A stretch of DNA of 64,000 nucleotides. Source: Deltaproteobacteria bacterium. GTDB lineage: Bacteria; Desulfobacterota; Desulfuromonadia; Geobacterales; JAJYBI01. The notes below the pieces were generated by a model. The model saw nothing but the letters and a program-made list of their open reading frames with translations, was not told the DNA's origin and searched no databases. Below are positions 42,441-50,514 of this stretch, piece after piece. Both the position numbers and the translations under genes were made by a program. Each line of letters begins with the position of its first letter. The first letter of the stretch is position 1. Location of the stretch: the NCBI GenBank assembly GCA_021779095.1, contig JAJYBI010000014.1, positions 1 through 64,000 on the forward strand, written 5' to 3'.

Positions 42441-42703
42441 CCGGTTCTATCGTGCGCTACTTCCGGATGAACCGCCGCGACCTCGCCTACCTCAAGTTCA
42501 TCCTGGAAGGGTACGACAACATGTCACTGCTCTCCACGGTGGATGCCCGGGAGGGGATCGTCAGCCTGACCATTCCGGCGGGTTTCACGGCGGACATGGC
42601 GGCGCTGGTGACGGCGCTCCAGCAGGAGATCGAGCTGACCGAGCTGCCGCCGGATGCGGTGATCCCAAACTCACCCCCGCTACAAACCGGATACGCGGGA
42701 TAA
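42437..42703 (+). CDS. DUF4911-type small protein
   Basis: This 88-residue protein (IVRYFRMNRRDLAYLKFILEGYDNMSLLSTVD..) matches my recollection of small DUF4911 proteins of anaerobic Proteobacteria, which are predicted to adopt an alpha/beta fold. GTG 42437 overlaps the arnD stop as GTGA, eight bases after GGGGGAG. Coupling to arnD is either operonic convenience or a functional tie; the family's role is unknown. Confidence 0.65.
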   Translation: MTGSIVRYFRMNRRDLAYLKFILEGYDNMSLLSTVDAREGIVSLTIPAGFTADMAALVTALQQEIELTELPPDAVIPNSPPLQTGYAG

Positions 42704-42741
42704 GCGGATGCAATCCGATAGCGGTGGATCATCCTAAATCG

Positions 42742-42894
42742 GTCTCACGCAACGCCGCACCAAAAGTAGGCGCTACTAAGCGACGAACGCAACGAAATCA
42801 AGACATTGCATTCAAGCTTCTCTTGCCGGCAGGAATATACCCGTTACGGGTAAGCTTCTGTCATTACGTTGCGTCGTTGCGGCGTTGCGTGATC
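42742..42894. repeat. MITE-like element, family 2, copy 2
   Basis: About 153 bases begin GGTCTCACGCAACGCCGC and end with the inverse GCGTTGCGTGATC. AACGAAATCAAGACA and TGTCATTACGTT form the inner arms. The ends match the element at 21524-21673. The interval 42704-43013 holds nothing else recognisable. Confidence 0.7.
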
Positions 42895-43013
42895 AATTGA
42901 TGTTTTTCCGGTTTGTTATATGGTTGTGGTTTCAATCCGCCTTTATCCGATTTTTCCGCCGTTTCCGCGTACCATTGCCTTGTAGTTTGTAAGACGTCAA
43001 GAAAGGGACTGAC

Positions 43014-44396
43014 ATGCTCGACAGCTTCGACATATCCGCCATCCTGCGCCGGGCCCTTGCCGGCGGGGGCGAGTTCGCCGACCTGTACTTCGAGGAGAGC
43101 GCCGGCACCTCCATCGTCTGCGAGGACGGCAAGATCGAACGGGTCATGGCCGGCACCGACCGCGGGGTGGGCCTGCGGGTCATCTCCGACCTGCGCACCG
43201 CCTACGCCTACACCAACGAGGTGACACAAAGTGCGCTCCTCGCCCTGGCAGAAACCTTAAGCCGCGCCGTGAAGGGAAAACGGTTCGACGGCGCCATCGA
43301 CCTGCGCGCCAAGGTTCAGGGTCCCGGTTTCCCCATCGCCATCCATCCCGACTCCGTCCCGCTCTCCGACAAGGTGGCCATGGTGACCCGCTCCGAACAG
43401 GCTGCCCGGGGGGTGGACCCGCGGATCAGGCAGGTGATGGTGGTCCACCGGGACGGCCGGATGCGCGGCCAGGTGGCCAACTCCCTCGGTGAGTTCTGCG
43501 AGTTCGACCGCACCGCCACGGTCTTCCTCACCCAGGCGGTGGCGGCGGAAGGGGGCGTCATCCAGACCGGCTACGAGCCGATCGGCGGCTTCAAGGGGCA
43601 CGAGATCTTCCGGGAGCATCCGGCGGAGGAGATCGCCCTTATGGCGGCCAGGCGGGCGGTGATGATGCTCGGGGCGCGCAAGGCGCCGGGCGGGCTCATG
43701 CCGGTGGTCCTCTCCTCCGAGGCGGGGGGGACCATGGTGCACGAGGCGATCGGCCACGGCCTGGAGGCGGACCTGGTCCACGCGGGGATGTCCGTGTACA
43801 AGGGGAAGCGCGGCGAGCAGGTCGCCTCGCCGCTCGTCACCGTGGTTGACGACGCCACCATCCCCCACGCCCGCGGCTCCTTCTCCTTCGACGACGAGGG
43901 GGTGCGGGGCGAGCGGACGGTGCTCGTGGAGAACGGCATCCTGAAAGGCTACCTGTACGACCGGCTCACCGCCATGAAGGACGGTGCCGTCTCCACCGGC
44001 AACGGCCGGCGGGAGTCCTACGCCACCCGCCCCATCGTGCGGATGAGCAACACCATCATCGCCCCGGGGGAGTCCGACCCCGCCGCCATCCTGCGGGAGA
44101 CGGACCGGGGGCTCTTCGTCCGGAAGATGGGGGGCGGCCAGGTGAACACCGTCACCGGCGACTTCGTCTTCGAGGTCACCGAGGGGTACCTCATCGAGAA
44201 CGGCCGGCTGGGGGAACCGGTCCGGGGGGCGACCCTCACCGGCAACGGTCCCGAGGTGCTCAAAAGTATCGAGAAGGTGGGGAACGACCTCGGGTTCGGC
44301 ATCGGCACCTGCGGCAAGGACGGCCAGGGGGTGCCGGTGGCGGACGCGCAGCCCACGTTGCTCATCTCGGAGATAACGGTGGGTGGCGCGGCCTGA
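43014..44396 (+). CDS. tldD: TldD-family metalloprotease
   Basis: This 460-residue protein has HEAIGHGLEAD, the HExxxH zinc motif of TldD, and the family's glycine-rich C-terminus (VNTVTGDFVFEVTEGYLIENG). TldD with TldE cleaves leader peptides of modified peptides and helps degrade CcdA in E. coli. No tldE/pmbA gene is in the window. It appears monocistronic. Confidence 0.95.
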   Translation: MLDSFDISAILRRALAGGGEFADLYFEESAGTSIVCEDGKIERVMAGTDRGVGLRVISDLRTAYAYTNEVTQSALLALAETLSRAVKGKRFDGAIDLRAKVQGPGFPIAIHPDSVPLSDKVAMVTRSEQAARGVDPRIRQVMVVHRDGRMRGQVANSLGEFCEFDRTATVFLTQAVAAEGGVIQTGYEPIGGFKGHEIFREHPAEEIALMAARRAVMMLGARKAPGGLMPVVLSSEAGGTMVHEAIGHGLEADLVHAGMSVYKGKRGEQVASPLVTVVDDATIPHARGSFSFDDEGVRGERTVLVENGILKGYLYDRLTAMKDGAVSTGNGRRESYATRPIVRMSNTIIAPGESDPAAILRETDRGLFVRKMGGGQVNTVTGDFVFEVTEGYLIENGRLGEPVRGATLTGNGPEVLKSIEKVGNDLGFGIGTCGKDGQGVPVADAQPTLLISEITVGGAA

Positions 44397-44407
44397 CCTG
44401 AAAGGCT

Positions 44408-44540
44408 TTGCCACAGAGACACAGAGTGCACAGAGGAACGCGGAGAAAACGGAAAGGCCTTATCCACAGTTTTTTACAGGTTAACCCCGATATAAAAGTC
44501 TGGTTTTAATCTGTGAAAATCTGTGTAATCTGTGGATAGA
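44408..44540. repeat. Dispersed repeat: CACAGAGACACAGAG and AATCTGTGTAATCTGTGG
   Basis: CCACAGAGACACAGAGTGCA at 44411 belongs to the family seen at 37224. GTGAAAATCTGTGTAATCTG (to GGATA, 44515-44539) recurs unchanged at about 50475-50500. No gene is inside. Confidence 0.6.
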
Positions 44541-44575
44541 GCTTTTGACGTTACCACACCTGAAAGGAAACCCGC

Positions 44576-45142
44576 ATGAAAGGAAGCCAGACCGAAAAGA
44601 ACATCCTCACCGCCTTCTGCGGCGAGAGCCAGGCGCGCAACCGCTACACCTACTTCTCCGCACAGGCGAAGAAAGAGGGGTTCGTGCAGATCGCCGCCAT
44701 CTTCGAGGAAACCGCCAACCAGGAGAAGGAACACGCGAAAAGGCTCTACAAGCTCCTCCCCGGCGGCGAGGCGGAGATCGTCGCCACCTTCCCCTCCGGC
44801 GTCATCGGCACCACCGCCGAGAACCTGAAAGAGGCCGCCGGCGGCGAGCACTACGAGCACACGGAGATGTACCCCGGCTTTGCGGCAACCGCACGCGAGG
44901 AGGGGTTCAACGAGGCCGCCGCGATCTTCCTCGCCATCGCCGTGGCGGAGAAGCAGCACGAGAAGCGCTACCTGAAGCTCATGGAGAACATCGAAAACAA
45001 CGCCGTCTTCCACCGGAACGAGCCGGTCGTCTGGCGCTGCCTCAACTGCGGCTACACCCACGAGGGGAAGAGCGCCCTGGAGAAATGCCCCGCCTGCGCC
45101 CATCCCCGGGCGCACTTCGAACTGCTCGGCGAGAACTGGTAG
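44576..45142 (+). CDS. rbr: Rubrerythrin
   Basis: This 188-residue protein has an N-terminal ferritin-like four-helix domain with a diiron site (Glu in AFCGESQARNRY and FEETANQEKEHAK, later AVAEKQHEKRY). A C-terminal rubredoxin-like domain has CLNCGY and CPAC pairs. It reduces hydrogen peroxide in the cytoplasm of anaerobes. The start is behind GAAAGGAAACCC. Confidence 0.96.
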   Translation: MKGSQTEKNILTAFCGESQARNRYTYFSAQAKKEGFVQIAAIFEETANQEKEHAKRLYKLLPGGEAEIVATFPSGVIGTTAENLKEAAGGEHYEHTEMYPGFAATAREEGFNEAAAIFLAIAVAEKQHEKRYLKLMENIENNAVFHRNEPVVWRCLNCGYTHEGKSALEKCPACAHPRAHFELLGENW

Positions 45143-45470
45143 CGGTGCGGCAGCCGCAGGGCCGCCGATTACAACCGTCGCCGGAGATGGAACATGGGCA
45201 TCGTCGCTCGCCTTTTCGGAACGGGGGGAGCTCAACGACGCATCCCTGTTCCTGATCGTCACCGAGATCGAAAATGCGCTCTCCCCGGCGGACTAGCCTC
45301 CTGCACCATAGGCCGGGGAGCATTCACTGCCTCTTGTCATTCGGGGGGGCTTCTCCCTCCTGAAAACGCTTGCGGTTTCCACGTTACCGGAGTAGTTTAA
45401 TGAGAACCGGCGAGACGGAACGGATACCGTCCCCAGCGTCTTCCATTCCATTCCGGAGTACCGTTTCATC
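45143..45470. other. Gene-poor interval between rubrerythrin and the unknown anchored protein
   Basis: One frame near 45170-45296 reads GDGTWASSLAFSERGELNDA and ends NALSPAD. It has no start codon with a ribosome binding site and may be the tail of a decayed gene. Nothing else is supported here. Confidence 0.35.
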
Positions 45471-46679
45471 ATGAAACGAAACCCCCTCGCCGCCCGTCCC
45501 GCCGCCAACAGGTTGGCGAAACTCACCGCCACCTTTGCCTTCATCGGCCTGGTCCTCATCCTCTTTGCCACCGTACGTTTCGACATCAAGGGACATTTCG
45601 ACGGTCTGTTCCTGTTGCAGGGGACGAACGGCTGGCACTATGAACTGAAAGACGACCTGTACGTGGGCGACGGCGACCGGATCATCGCCAGTCTCGATTT
45701 CGACGACCCGCGCTACCGGTTCTTTCGGAAGGTGCATCCGAAACGGCCGTCCTCGCCGTATCTCTACTACGAGTGGGATGCGACCGACGGCAGCGGATTT
45801 TTCCGCAACATCCTCCCCAACGGCATGCAGATGCTGACCTGCTTCGGCAGATACATGGACGACGACAAGCGGTATGTCCACGGACTGTTCGTCGGCGGCG
45901 GCCTGCCGTCGAGCATCGCCGGCGGCGACAACACCTTCATGGACAACACGGGAATGGCGTTTTACGACGGCACCCGCTGGTATCATGTCTGGTGTAACGT
46001 GAACGAGGCGATTGTGGCGCTCCCCTCGAACCGGATCATCTCCCCTTCCGGCTGGAAGTTCCTCGGCAGCAAGGTCATCGACGAGAGTTCCAGTTCGGTC
46101 GTCGTCTCCAGCAGCCACCAGGTCGACCTGGACGGCGTGCCGTTGCGCATCGACCGTTACGTCTACCTCAACGCCGGCGACAGCTATTTCGTGATCACCA
46201 TCAAGCTGACCGACATCGGCACCGTACCGGCGCGCTACACCTACATCTACGGCGACGAACCCTGGGTCGGCAACTACGGCTCGTCCGCGGGGAACGTGGG
46301 ATGGGTGCAGGACAGGATGATCAACTACGAAGAGGTCATCGACAGCACGAAGTACTCCTATGCCGGCATCTACGACTACGGCAACGACGCCATACACGAA
46401 GGACACACCTTCACCGGCACGGCCAACTTCATCCAGTGGTTCGGCAGCGACCGACCGACGGTGTTCTTCTCCAACTCCGCCAGCCTGCTGTCGCCATCGC
46501 TTGGCAAGCGGAAGGTCCCGCTGGCCAGCAACGCGCGGTTCATCGGCGTCCAGTGGACCGACCGGACGCTCGCTCCCGGCAAGTCCACCTCCTACACCCT
46601 TGCCATCGGCATGGCGCTCCACGACCCGGCCCGCCTGCTGCCCGTAAAGCCGGCCATCAAGCTGGATGCGTTCCGCTGA
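45471..46679 (+). CDS. Membrane-anchored protein of unknown function
   Basis: This 402-residue protein has one N-terminal helix (residues about 17-37, LTATFAFIGLVLILFATVRF) that is an uncleaved anchor or signal. The remaining roughly 365 residues are beta-rich and full of aromatic and Asp/Gly residues (GTNGWHYELKDDLYVGDGD, YIYGDEPWVGNYGSSAGN). This composition suggests an extracytoplasmic carbohydrate-binding or lyase-like fold, but I recognise no family. It stands alone, with GGAG 13 bases before the start. Confidence 0.7.
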   Translation: MKRNPLAARPAANRLAKLTATFAFIGLVLILFATVRFDIKGHFDGLFLLQGTNGWHYELKDDLYVGDGDRIIASLDFDDPRYRFFRKVHPKRPSSPYLYYEWDATDGSGFFRNILPNGMQMLTCFGRYMDDDKRYVHGLFVGGGLPSSIAGGDNTFMDNTGMAFYDGTRWYHVWCNVNEAIVALPSNRIISPSGWKFLGSKVIDESSSSVVVSSSHQVDLDGVPLRIDRYVYLNAGDSYFVITIKLTDIGTVPARYTYIYGDEPWVGNYGSSAGNVGWVQDRMINYEEVIDSTKYSYAGIYDYGNDAIHEGHTFTGTANFIQWFGSDRPTVFFSNSASLLSPSLGKRKVPLASNARFIGVQWTDRTLAPGKSTSYTLAIGMALHDPARLLPVKPAIKLDAFR

Positions 46680-46785
46680 TCCGGCCGCCCCCATTACCCC
46701 GCAGCGACCCGCCTTAAAACATCTTGCAAATTACCCGATTGGTGCTGTACATATGAGCAACGTCTCAGCGGCAACCCGCGCCAGG

Positions 46786-46866
46786 TTCCTTATACCAGGG
46801 ACCTGCCATATTACTCACATCAGGAATATATCCCTCATATTGGGAACTTATCCCCCATATGGGGAA
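46786..46866 (+). promoter_or_regulatory. Array of four imperfect palindromes, 25-20-20 spacing, upstream of the DUF4062 gene
   Basis: Units are TTCCT-TATACC-AGGGA, TTACT-CACATC-AGGAA, TCCCT-CATATT-GGGAA and TCCCC-CATATG-GGGAA. Core starts are at 46791, 46816, 46836 and 46856. The last core ends 41 bases before ATG 46903. Spacing, number of units, total length (81) and orientation equal those at 4743-4823. Confidence 0.7.
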
Positions 46867-46902
46867 ACATACTAATAATTGGTTGAACAGCAAGGAGAAA
46901 AT

Positions 46903-47961
46903 ATGATCAAACGATATCAAGTCTTTGTCAGTTCAACATATACAGATCTTCTTGAGGAGCGTTCAGAGGTAATGCAGGCATTGCTCGAACTGGATTGTAT
47001 GCCAGCAGGAATGGAATTGTTTCCAGCTGCAAACGAAGAGCAATGGAATTGGATCAAAAGGATAATTGATGAATCTGATTATTATATGGTTATTGTAGGC
47101 GGAAGATATGGGACGGTTTCCGAAGCTACAGGAATGAGCTATACCGAAATGGAGTATAGGTATGCGGCAGAATCCGGAAAACCTGTTATTGCATTCTTAC
47201 ATGAGAAACCGAGTAAGATTGAAGCTGGTAAGACCGAACAGTCTCCTACCAGCAAGAAAAAACTTGAGCAATTTAGGAAGCTTGTTGAGCAGAAACTTTG
47301 CAAGTACTGGAACAGCCCCGCTGATCTTGGTGCTAAGGCTAGCCGGAGTATAACTCAGTTGATCAATAGGATGCCAGCGGTTGGTTGGGTCAAGGCAGAC
47401 CTAATTGACGAAAACGCTTCGGCTGAAATCTTAAAATTGAAGAAACATATTGAGCTGTTGGAAAGAAAACTTGAAATAGCTGGTGAAGAGCCTGTAGGAG
47501 TTGAAGACCTTTGCAGCGGCGGTGATAAGTTTGAAATCGAGTTCAGCTTTATCACGAAGAAGCCTAAAAAAGGAGCAAACCAAAACGTCTATTATGTGAA
47601 AAACGGAGAACACGACCATAAGTACGTAACGACTTGGGACAAAATTTTTTCTGACCTTGCACCAGAAATGATAAATCCATGTTCGGAATTTAAGGTACTG
47701 AGAAGACTTAATGGGTTTATTAACGACGGCACTGCTAGGTATTTCGAGAAAACTTACACACAAATGAAAATAGAAGATGTACGTGTTTATTCCGACTCTT
47801 TTGATGTCATCAAGATACAACTGCGCGCGTTAAGACTTATTACCATAGATGAGAAAGACAATTGGTGCCTTACGCCTTATGGGGATTCCTACATGAACAA
47901 GTTACTCGCCGTGCACAAGGGACAACCAGCGGCGACAGCAGACAAGACTGCTGCGCCTTGA
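46903..47961 (+). CDS. DUF4062 (TIR-like) domain protein
   Basis: This is a 352-residue protein. Residues 1 to about 85 are a DUF4062 domain: QVFVSSTYTDLLEERSEVMQ, then MELFPAANEEQWNWIKRIIDESDYYMVIVGGRYG. This fold is related to TIR/nucleoside-binding domains and is frequent in defence-type proteins. A coiled segment (about 170-200, AEILKLKKHIELLERKLE) and an unrecognised C-terminal half follow. The start at 46903 has AAGGAG six bases upstream. The gene is AT-rich against GC-rich neighbours, so probably acquired. It shares its unusual upstream array with the PIN gene at 4699. Confidence 0.82.
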   Translation: MIKRYQVFVSSTYTDLLEERSEVMQALLELDCMPAGMELFPAANEEQWNWIKRIIDESDYYMVIVGGRYGTVSEATGMSYTEMEYRYAAESGKPVIAFLHEKPSKIEAGKTEQSPTSKKKLEQFRKLVEQKLCKYWNSPADLGAKASRSITQLINRMPAVGWVKADLIDENASAEILKLKKHIELLERKLEIAGEEPVGVEDLCSGGDKFEIEFSFITKKPKKGANQNVYYVKNGEHDHKYVTTWDKIFSDLAPEMINPCSEFKVLRRLNGFINDGTARYFEKTYTQMKIEDVRVYSDSFDVIKIQLRALRLITIDEKDNWCLTPYGDSYMNKLLAVHKGQPAATADKTAAP

Positions 47962-47988
47962 GACGTTTTCCAACACGAGAATAACCCC

Positions 47989-48315
47989 ATGACACATCAA
48001 CCATTCTTCTACCCGTCAGCCATCTTCTGCCTGCTCTCCCTGCCACTGGTGCTGTCGCTGGTCCCACCCAACCGGCTGTACGGCATCCGGACGCCGAAGA
48101 CGCTGGCTAACGAGCAGGTCTGGTACCGGGCAAACCGGTTCGGCGGCTGGCTCTTCCTGGCGTCGGGAGCGGCGTATCTGGCGTTCGCAACGCTCTTCCC
48201 CATGACCGGCAACCACGACCCGCGCTTCACGCTCTGGCTTGCCCACCTGGCCCTGTTTCTCCTGCCTCTGGTGGCGAGCCTCATCGGGATCATGCGGTTT
48301 GTCCGCAGACGGTGA
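47989..48315 (+). CDS. SdpI-family small membrane protein
   Basis: This 108-residue protein has three hydrophobic helices and the SdpI/YhfL signature GIRTPKTLANEQVWYRANRFGG after the first helix. SdpI in Bacillus gives immunity to the SdpC toxin; distant relatives are of unknown role. It lies 27 bases after the DUF4062 gene but has GC-rich codons, so a functional link is uncertain. Confidence 0.85.
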   Translation: MTHQPFFYPSAIFCLLSLPLVLSLVPPNRLYGIRTPKTLANEQVWYRANRFGGWLFLASGAAYLAFATLFPMTGNHDPRFTLWLAHLALFLLPLVASLIGIMRFVRRR

Positions 48316-48435
48316 CGATGCGCAGGACCGTCGGAAGAGCAGACCAGCAGGAGGTAGGCGCCGCGGCGGTCGAACCCCATCGGGCCGCCGGCGTGCGGGG
48401 CGGCGAAATTGAGTCCTTGCATTGACCTTTTTACC

Positions 48436-48451
48436 GGTCTATATTTTGACC
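48436..48451 (+). promoter_or_regulatory. Palindromic operator candidate for the Phd/RelE pair
   Basis: GGTC-TATATTTT-GACC, 31 bases before the antitoxin start, is an inverted repeat of the sort bound by Phd/YefM antitoxins. TTGACC at 48422 could be a -35. Confidence 0.4.
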
Positions 48452-48482
48452 ATAAAAGAGATTTGCCCAGGGAGCCAAAACC

Positions 48483-48773
48483 ATGAAAACCATTTCCATC
48501 AGTAATGACATTGTCCCGATTGCCGAATTCAAAACCAATATTTCCAAGTGGTTCAAAACCCTCCAGACATCGGGACACCCACTCATCATTACCCAGAACA
48601 GCAAACCGGCCGGGGTACTGCTGTCTGCCGCGGATTACGATGAACTGGTGTACCGGAAGGCATTTCTCGATTCCGTCGAGAGAGGGATTGCAGATGTTGA
48701 CAGCGGGCGAACCCTTACAACGGAGGGATTACGAAAGTCTCTTCAGGCACGAAGAAGCGCGGGTAATCCATGA
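48483..48773 (+). CDS. Phd/YefM-family antitoxin
   Basis: This 96-residue antitoxin has the N-terminal Phd fold: IVPIAEFKTNISKWFKTLQTSGHPLIITQNSKPAGVLLSAADYDEL. A flexible C-terminal tail wraps the toxin. It overlaps the toxin start by four bases (ATGA). It should repress its own operon, and a palindrome lies just upstream. Confidence 0.92.
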   Translation: MKTISISNDIVPIAEFKTNISKWFKTLQTSGHPLIITQNSKPAGVLLSAADYDELVYRKAFLDSVERGIADVDSGRTLTTEGLRKSLQARRSAGNP

Positions 48774-49069
48774 ACGTGACATGGTCGCGTGAAGCCGGTG
48801 AAAATCTGGCCGAGATCGAGGAATACATTGCACGTGACAGCCCGGAGCGCGCTGTCCGGTTTGTTGATGCCGTGATTGACCATGCAGAAGAAATGTTGGC
48901 GGACAACCCTAGAAGCGGCAGGACGGTACCGGAAACGGGCAATCCCGACATCAGAGAGCTTATCTACCGGGGATACCGCATCGTGTACCGGTTGAAGGGG
49001 GATGTTCCGGAAATACTCACCGTTTTTGAAGGGCATCGGTTGTTGCGACTCGATGAATCCGGCGAATAG
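48770..49069 (+). CDS. RelE/ParE-superfamily toxin
   Basis: This 99-residue protein has the family start VTWSREAGENLAEIEEYIARDSPERAVRFVDAVID and the basic strand IRELIYRGYRIVYRL. LNPRSGR-like NPRSGRTVPE is also present. RelE members cleave mRNA on the ribosome; ParE members poison gyrase. The ParE side looks closer, but the assignment is not certain. It is coupled to the antitoxin upstream. Confidence 0.9.
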   Translation: MNVTWSREAGENLAEIEEYIARDSPERAVRFVDAVIDHAEEMLADNPRSGRTVPETGNPDIRELIYRGYRIVYRLKGDVPEILTVFEGHRLLRLDESGE

Positions 49070-49147
49070 AGATGCGTCCCGATACGAACAGGTGAGAGGC
49101 TATACGCGGCAATCCGGCCACCGCTTCACCACCGTTACGAGAACACC

Positions 49148-49630
49148 ATGACCGAATTCACCCCCATCGGCGTCATCCACACGCCATTCACCGACAAAAA
49201 AGGGATGCCGATCCAGCCCGCGGGGGCGGCCGGCGTGCAGGGGACCGTCGAGCTGCTGCCGGAGTACGCCCCGGGACTGCAGGACCTGGACGGCTTCTCC
49301 CACATCATCCTCCTGTACCGGTTTCACGAAAGCCGCGGCTACGACCTGCGGGTGGTGCCGTTCCTGGACACCGTGAAGCATGGCGTCTTCGCCACCCGTG
49401 CGCCGCGGCGGCCGAACCCCATCGGGCTCTCGGTGGTGCGGCTGATCGGCATCGAGGGAAATCGGCTGACGGTGGAGAACGTGGACATGCTGGACGGGAC
49501 GCCGCTCCTGGACATCAAGCCGTACGTGCCGGCATTCGACACGCAGACCGACGTGCGGACCGGCTGGCTGGAGGAGGCCGGCCGCCGGGCGGTTGACGCC
49601 CGCTCCGACGGCCGGTTCGGGGGGAAATAA
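49148..49630 (+). CDS. trmO: tRNA (t6A37-N6)-methyltransferase TrmO (TsaA/YaeB)
   Basis: This 160-residue protein contains FTPIGVIHTPFTDKKGMPIQ, LDGFSHIILLYRFHES and RAPRRPNPIGLSVVRL, the hallmarks of the TsaA beta-barrel. It adds a methyl group from SAM to t6A at tRNA position 37. It is single-domain, lacking the C-terminal extension of E. coli TrmO (235 residues), as in many bacteria and archaea. Confidence 0.93.
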   Translation: MTEFTPIGVIHTPFTDKKGMPIQPAGAAGVQGTVELLPEYAPGLQDLDGFSHIILLYRFHESRGYDLRVVPFLDTVKHGVFATRAPRRPNPIGLSVVRLIGIEGNRLTVENVDMLDGTPLLDIKPYVPAFDTQTDVRTGWLEEAGRRAVDARSDGRFGGK

Positions 49631-49631
49631 C

Positions 49632-49661
49632 CGGCGGACGGCGTCCGAACGACGCCCGCCG
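49632..49661. terminator. Bidirectional hairpin between trmO and the TPR gene
   Basis: CGGCGG-AC-GGCGTC pairs with GACGCC-CGCCG around CGAAC. Convergent neighbours end on both sides. Confidence 0.6.
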
Positions 49662-49672
49662 AAAAGGGATTG

Positions 49673-50098
49673 CTACCTGGTCCCGTTGAACTTCTTCTCG
49701 TTGGCGCACGCATCGATGTTCCCCATCCTGCACGCCTTGGTGAAATCCGCCAGCGCTTCCTTTTTCTTGCCGAGCCCGACATAGGTGACGCCGCGATGAT
49801 TGTACGCCTCGGCGTAGCCCGGCTTGAGTGCGATCGCCCGGCTCAGGTCCTTCTCCGACAGCTCCAGCTGGTCGTTCTGCCGGTAGGCGCGCCCACGGAC
49901 GAAATACAGGGCCGCGGAATTCTTTTTCAGCGCAAGTGCTTTCGTGTAGTAGCCGATCGCCCCGGCGTAGTCACCCTTCTTGTTGAGTTCCACCCCCTGC
50001 TGATACAGCTCCTGCGCTTTCGACACCTTGCCTGCCGCGCCGCATACCGATGCCGCCGAAAGCACGACCGCCACCATAAACCCGCAGATGATCCGCAT
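49673..50098 (-). CDS. Secreted tetratricopeptide-repeat protein
   Basis: This 141-residue protein has a signal peptide (MRIICGFMVAVVLSAASVCG) and about three TPR units (AQELYQQGVELNKKGDYAGAIGYYTKAL, SAALYFVRGRAYRQND.., AEAYNHRGVTYVGLGKKKEALADFTKA). A short Cys-containing tail follows (CRMGNIDACANEKKF). It is a periplasmic scaffold with no evident partner. The ATG at 50098 is chosen for the signal peptide, with GGGGGG upstream. Confidence 0.85.
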   Translation of the reverse strand: MRIICGFMVAVVLSAASVCGAAGKVSKAQELYQQGVELNKKGDYAGAIGYYTKALALKKNSAALYFVRGRAYRQNDQLELSEKDLSRAIALKPGYAEAYNHRGVTYVGLGKKKEALADFTKACRMGNIDACANEKKFNGTR

Positions 50099-50200
50099 AC
50101 ATACCCCCCGAAATTTTTGCGCCATTGTACCGGATTGAGCCTTCCTGCACAACGACAGGATTCACCGAACGCCGGCCGGATTGACCGGCCACACCTGAAC

Positions 50201-50233
50201 GAAAGGCCGCCAGGGCAATCCCGGCGGCCTTTC
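50201..50233 (-). terminator. Hairpin, probably the displaced terminator of the cyclophilin gene
   Basis: GAAAGGCCGCC (50201-50211) pairs with GGCGGCCTTTC (50223-50233). It is 280 bases beyond the stop of the minus-strand cyclophilin gene, with the MITE-like element lying between. Confidence 0.5.
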
Positions 50234-50290
50234 ACAGTCACAATCAAAGCGTTAACCACGGAGGGCACAGAGTAACACCGGTAAAATGCT

Positions 50291-50453
50291 TCCTGATTAG
50301 CGCTGATCTTCCGCTAAACCCTTCTCCCTCTGGGAGAAGGTGGCCGGAGGCCGGATGAGGGAGATTAAATCAGCCTGTTCCCTCACCCTAGCCCTCTCCC
50401 AGAGGGAGAGGGGACTTTTTAAAAGTCTAGCGGAAGATTGATGCTAATCAGGA
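50291..50453. repeat. Complete MITE-like palindromic element, family 1
   Basis: This 163-base element has 26-base terminal inverted repeats. 50291-50316 (TCCTGATTAGCGCTGATCTT, then CCGCTA) is inverted with few changes at 50428-50453. Two internal hairpins (CTTCTCCCTCTGGGAGAAG and CCCTCTCCCAGAGGGAGAGG) lie between. It has no coding capacity. A second copy in opposite orientation is cut by the left window edge. Confidence 0.8.
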
Positions 50454-50514
50454 AATGCACTGCAACTCTAATCGGTGAAAATCTGTGTAATCTGTGGATA
50501 ACGGATGCGAGCCG

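Larger units (their letters stand above)
50099..50514. other. Repeat-filled intergenic region
   Basis: No gene is supported. In order it holds inverted GGCCGG/CCGGCC arms (50173-50190), a strong hairpin (50201-50233), fragments of the ACAGAG repeat (50255-50275), the complete family 1 element (50291-50453) and the AATCTGTGTAATCTG repeat (50475-50500). Confidence 0.65.

Noticed and set aside
45170-45296. Possible small gene ending in NALSPAD
   Set aside because: No start codon with a ribosome binding site; at most a decayed tail, mentioned only in the interval note.
48009-48578. 189-codon minus-strand frame across sdpI and the Phd operator
   Set aside because: The sdpI frame carries the family signature; this frame has no domain and overlaps the antitoxin start.
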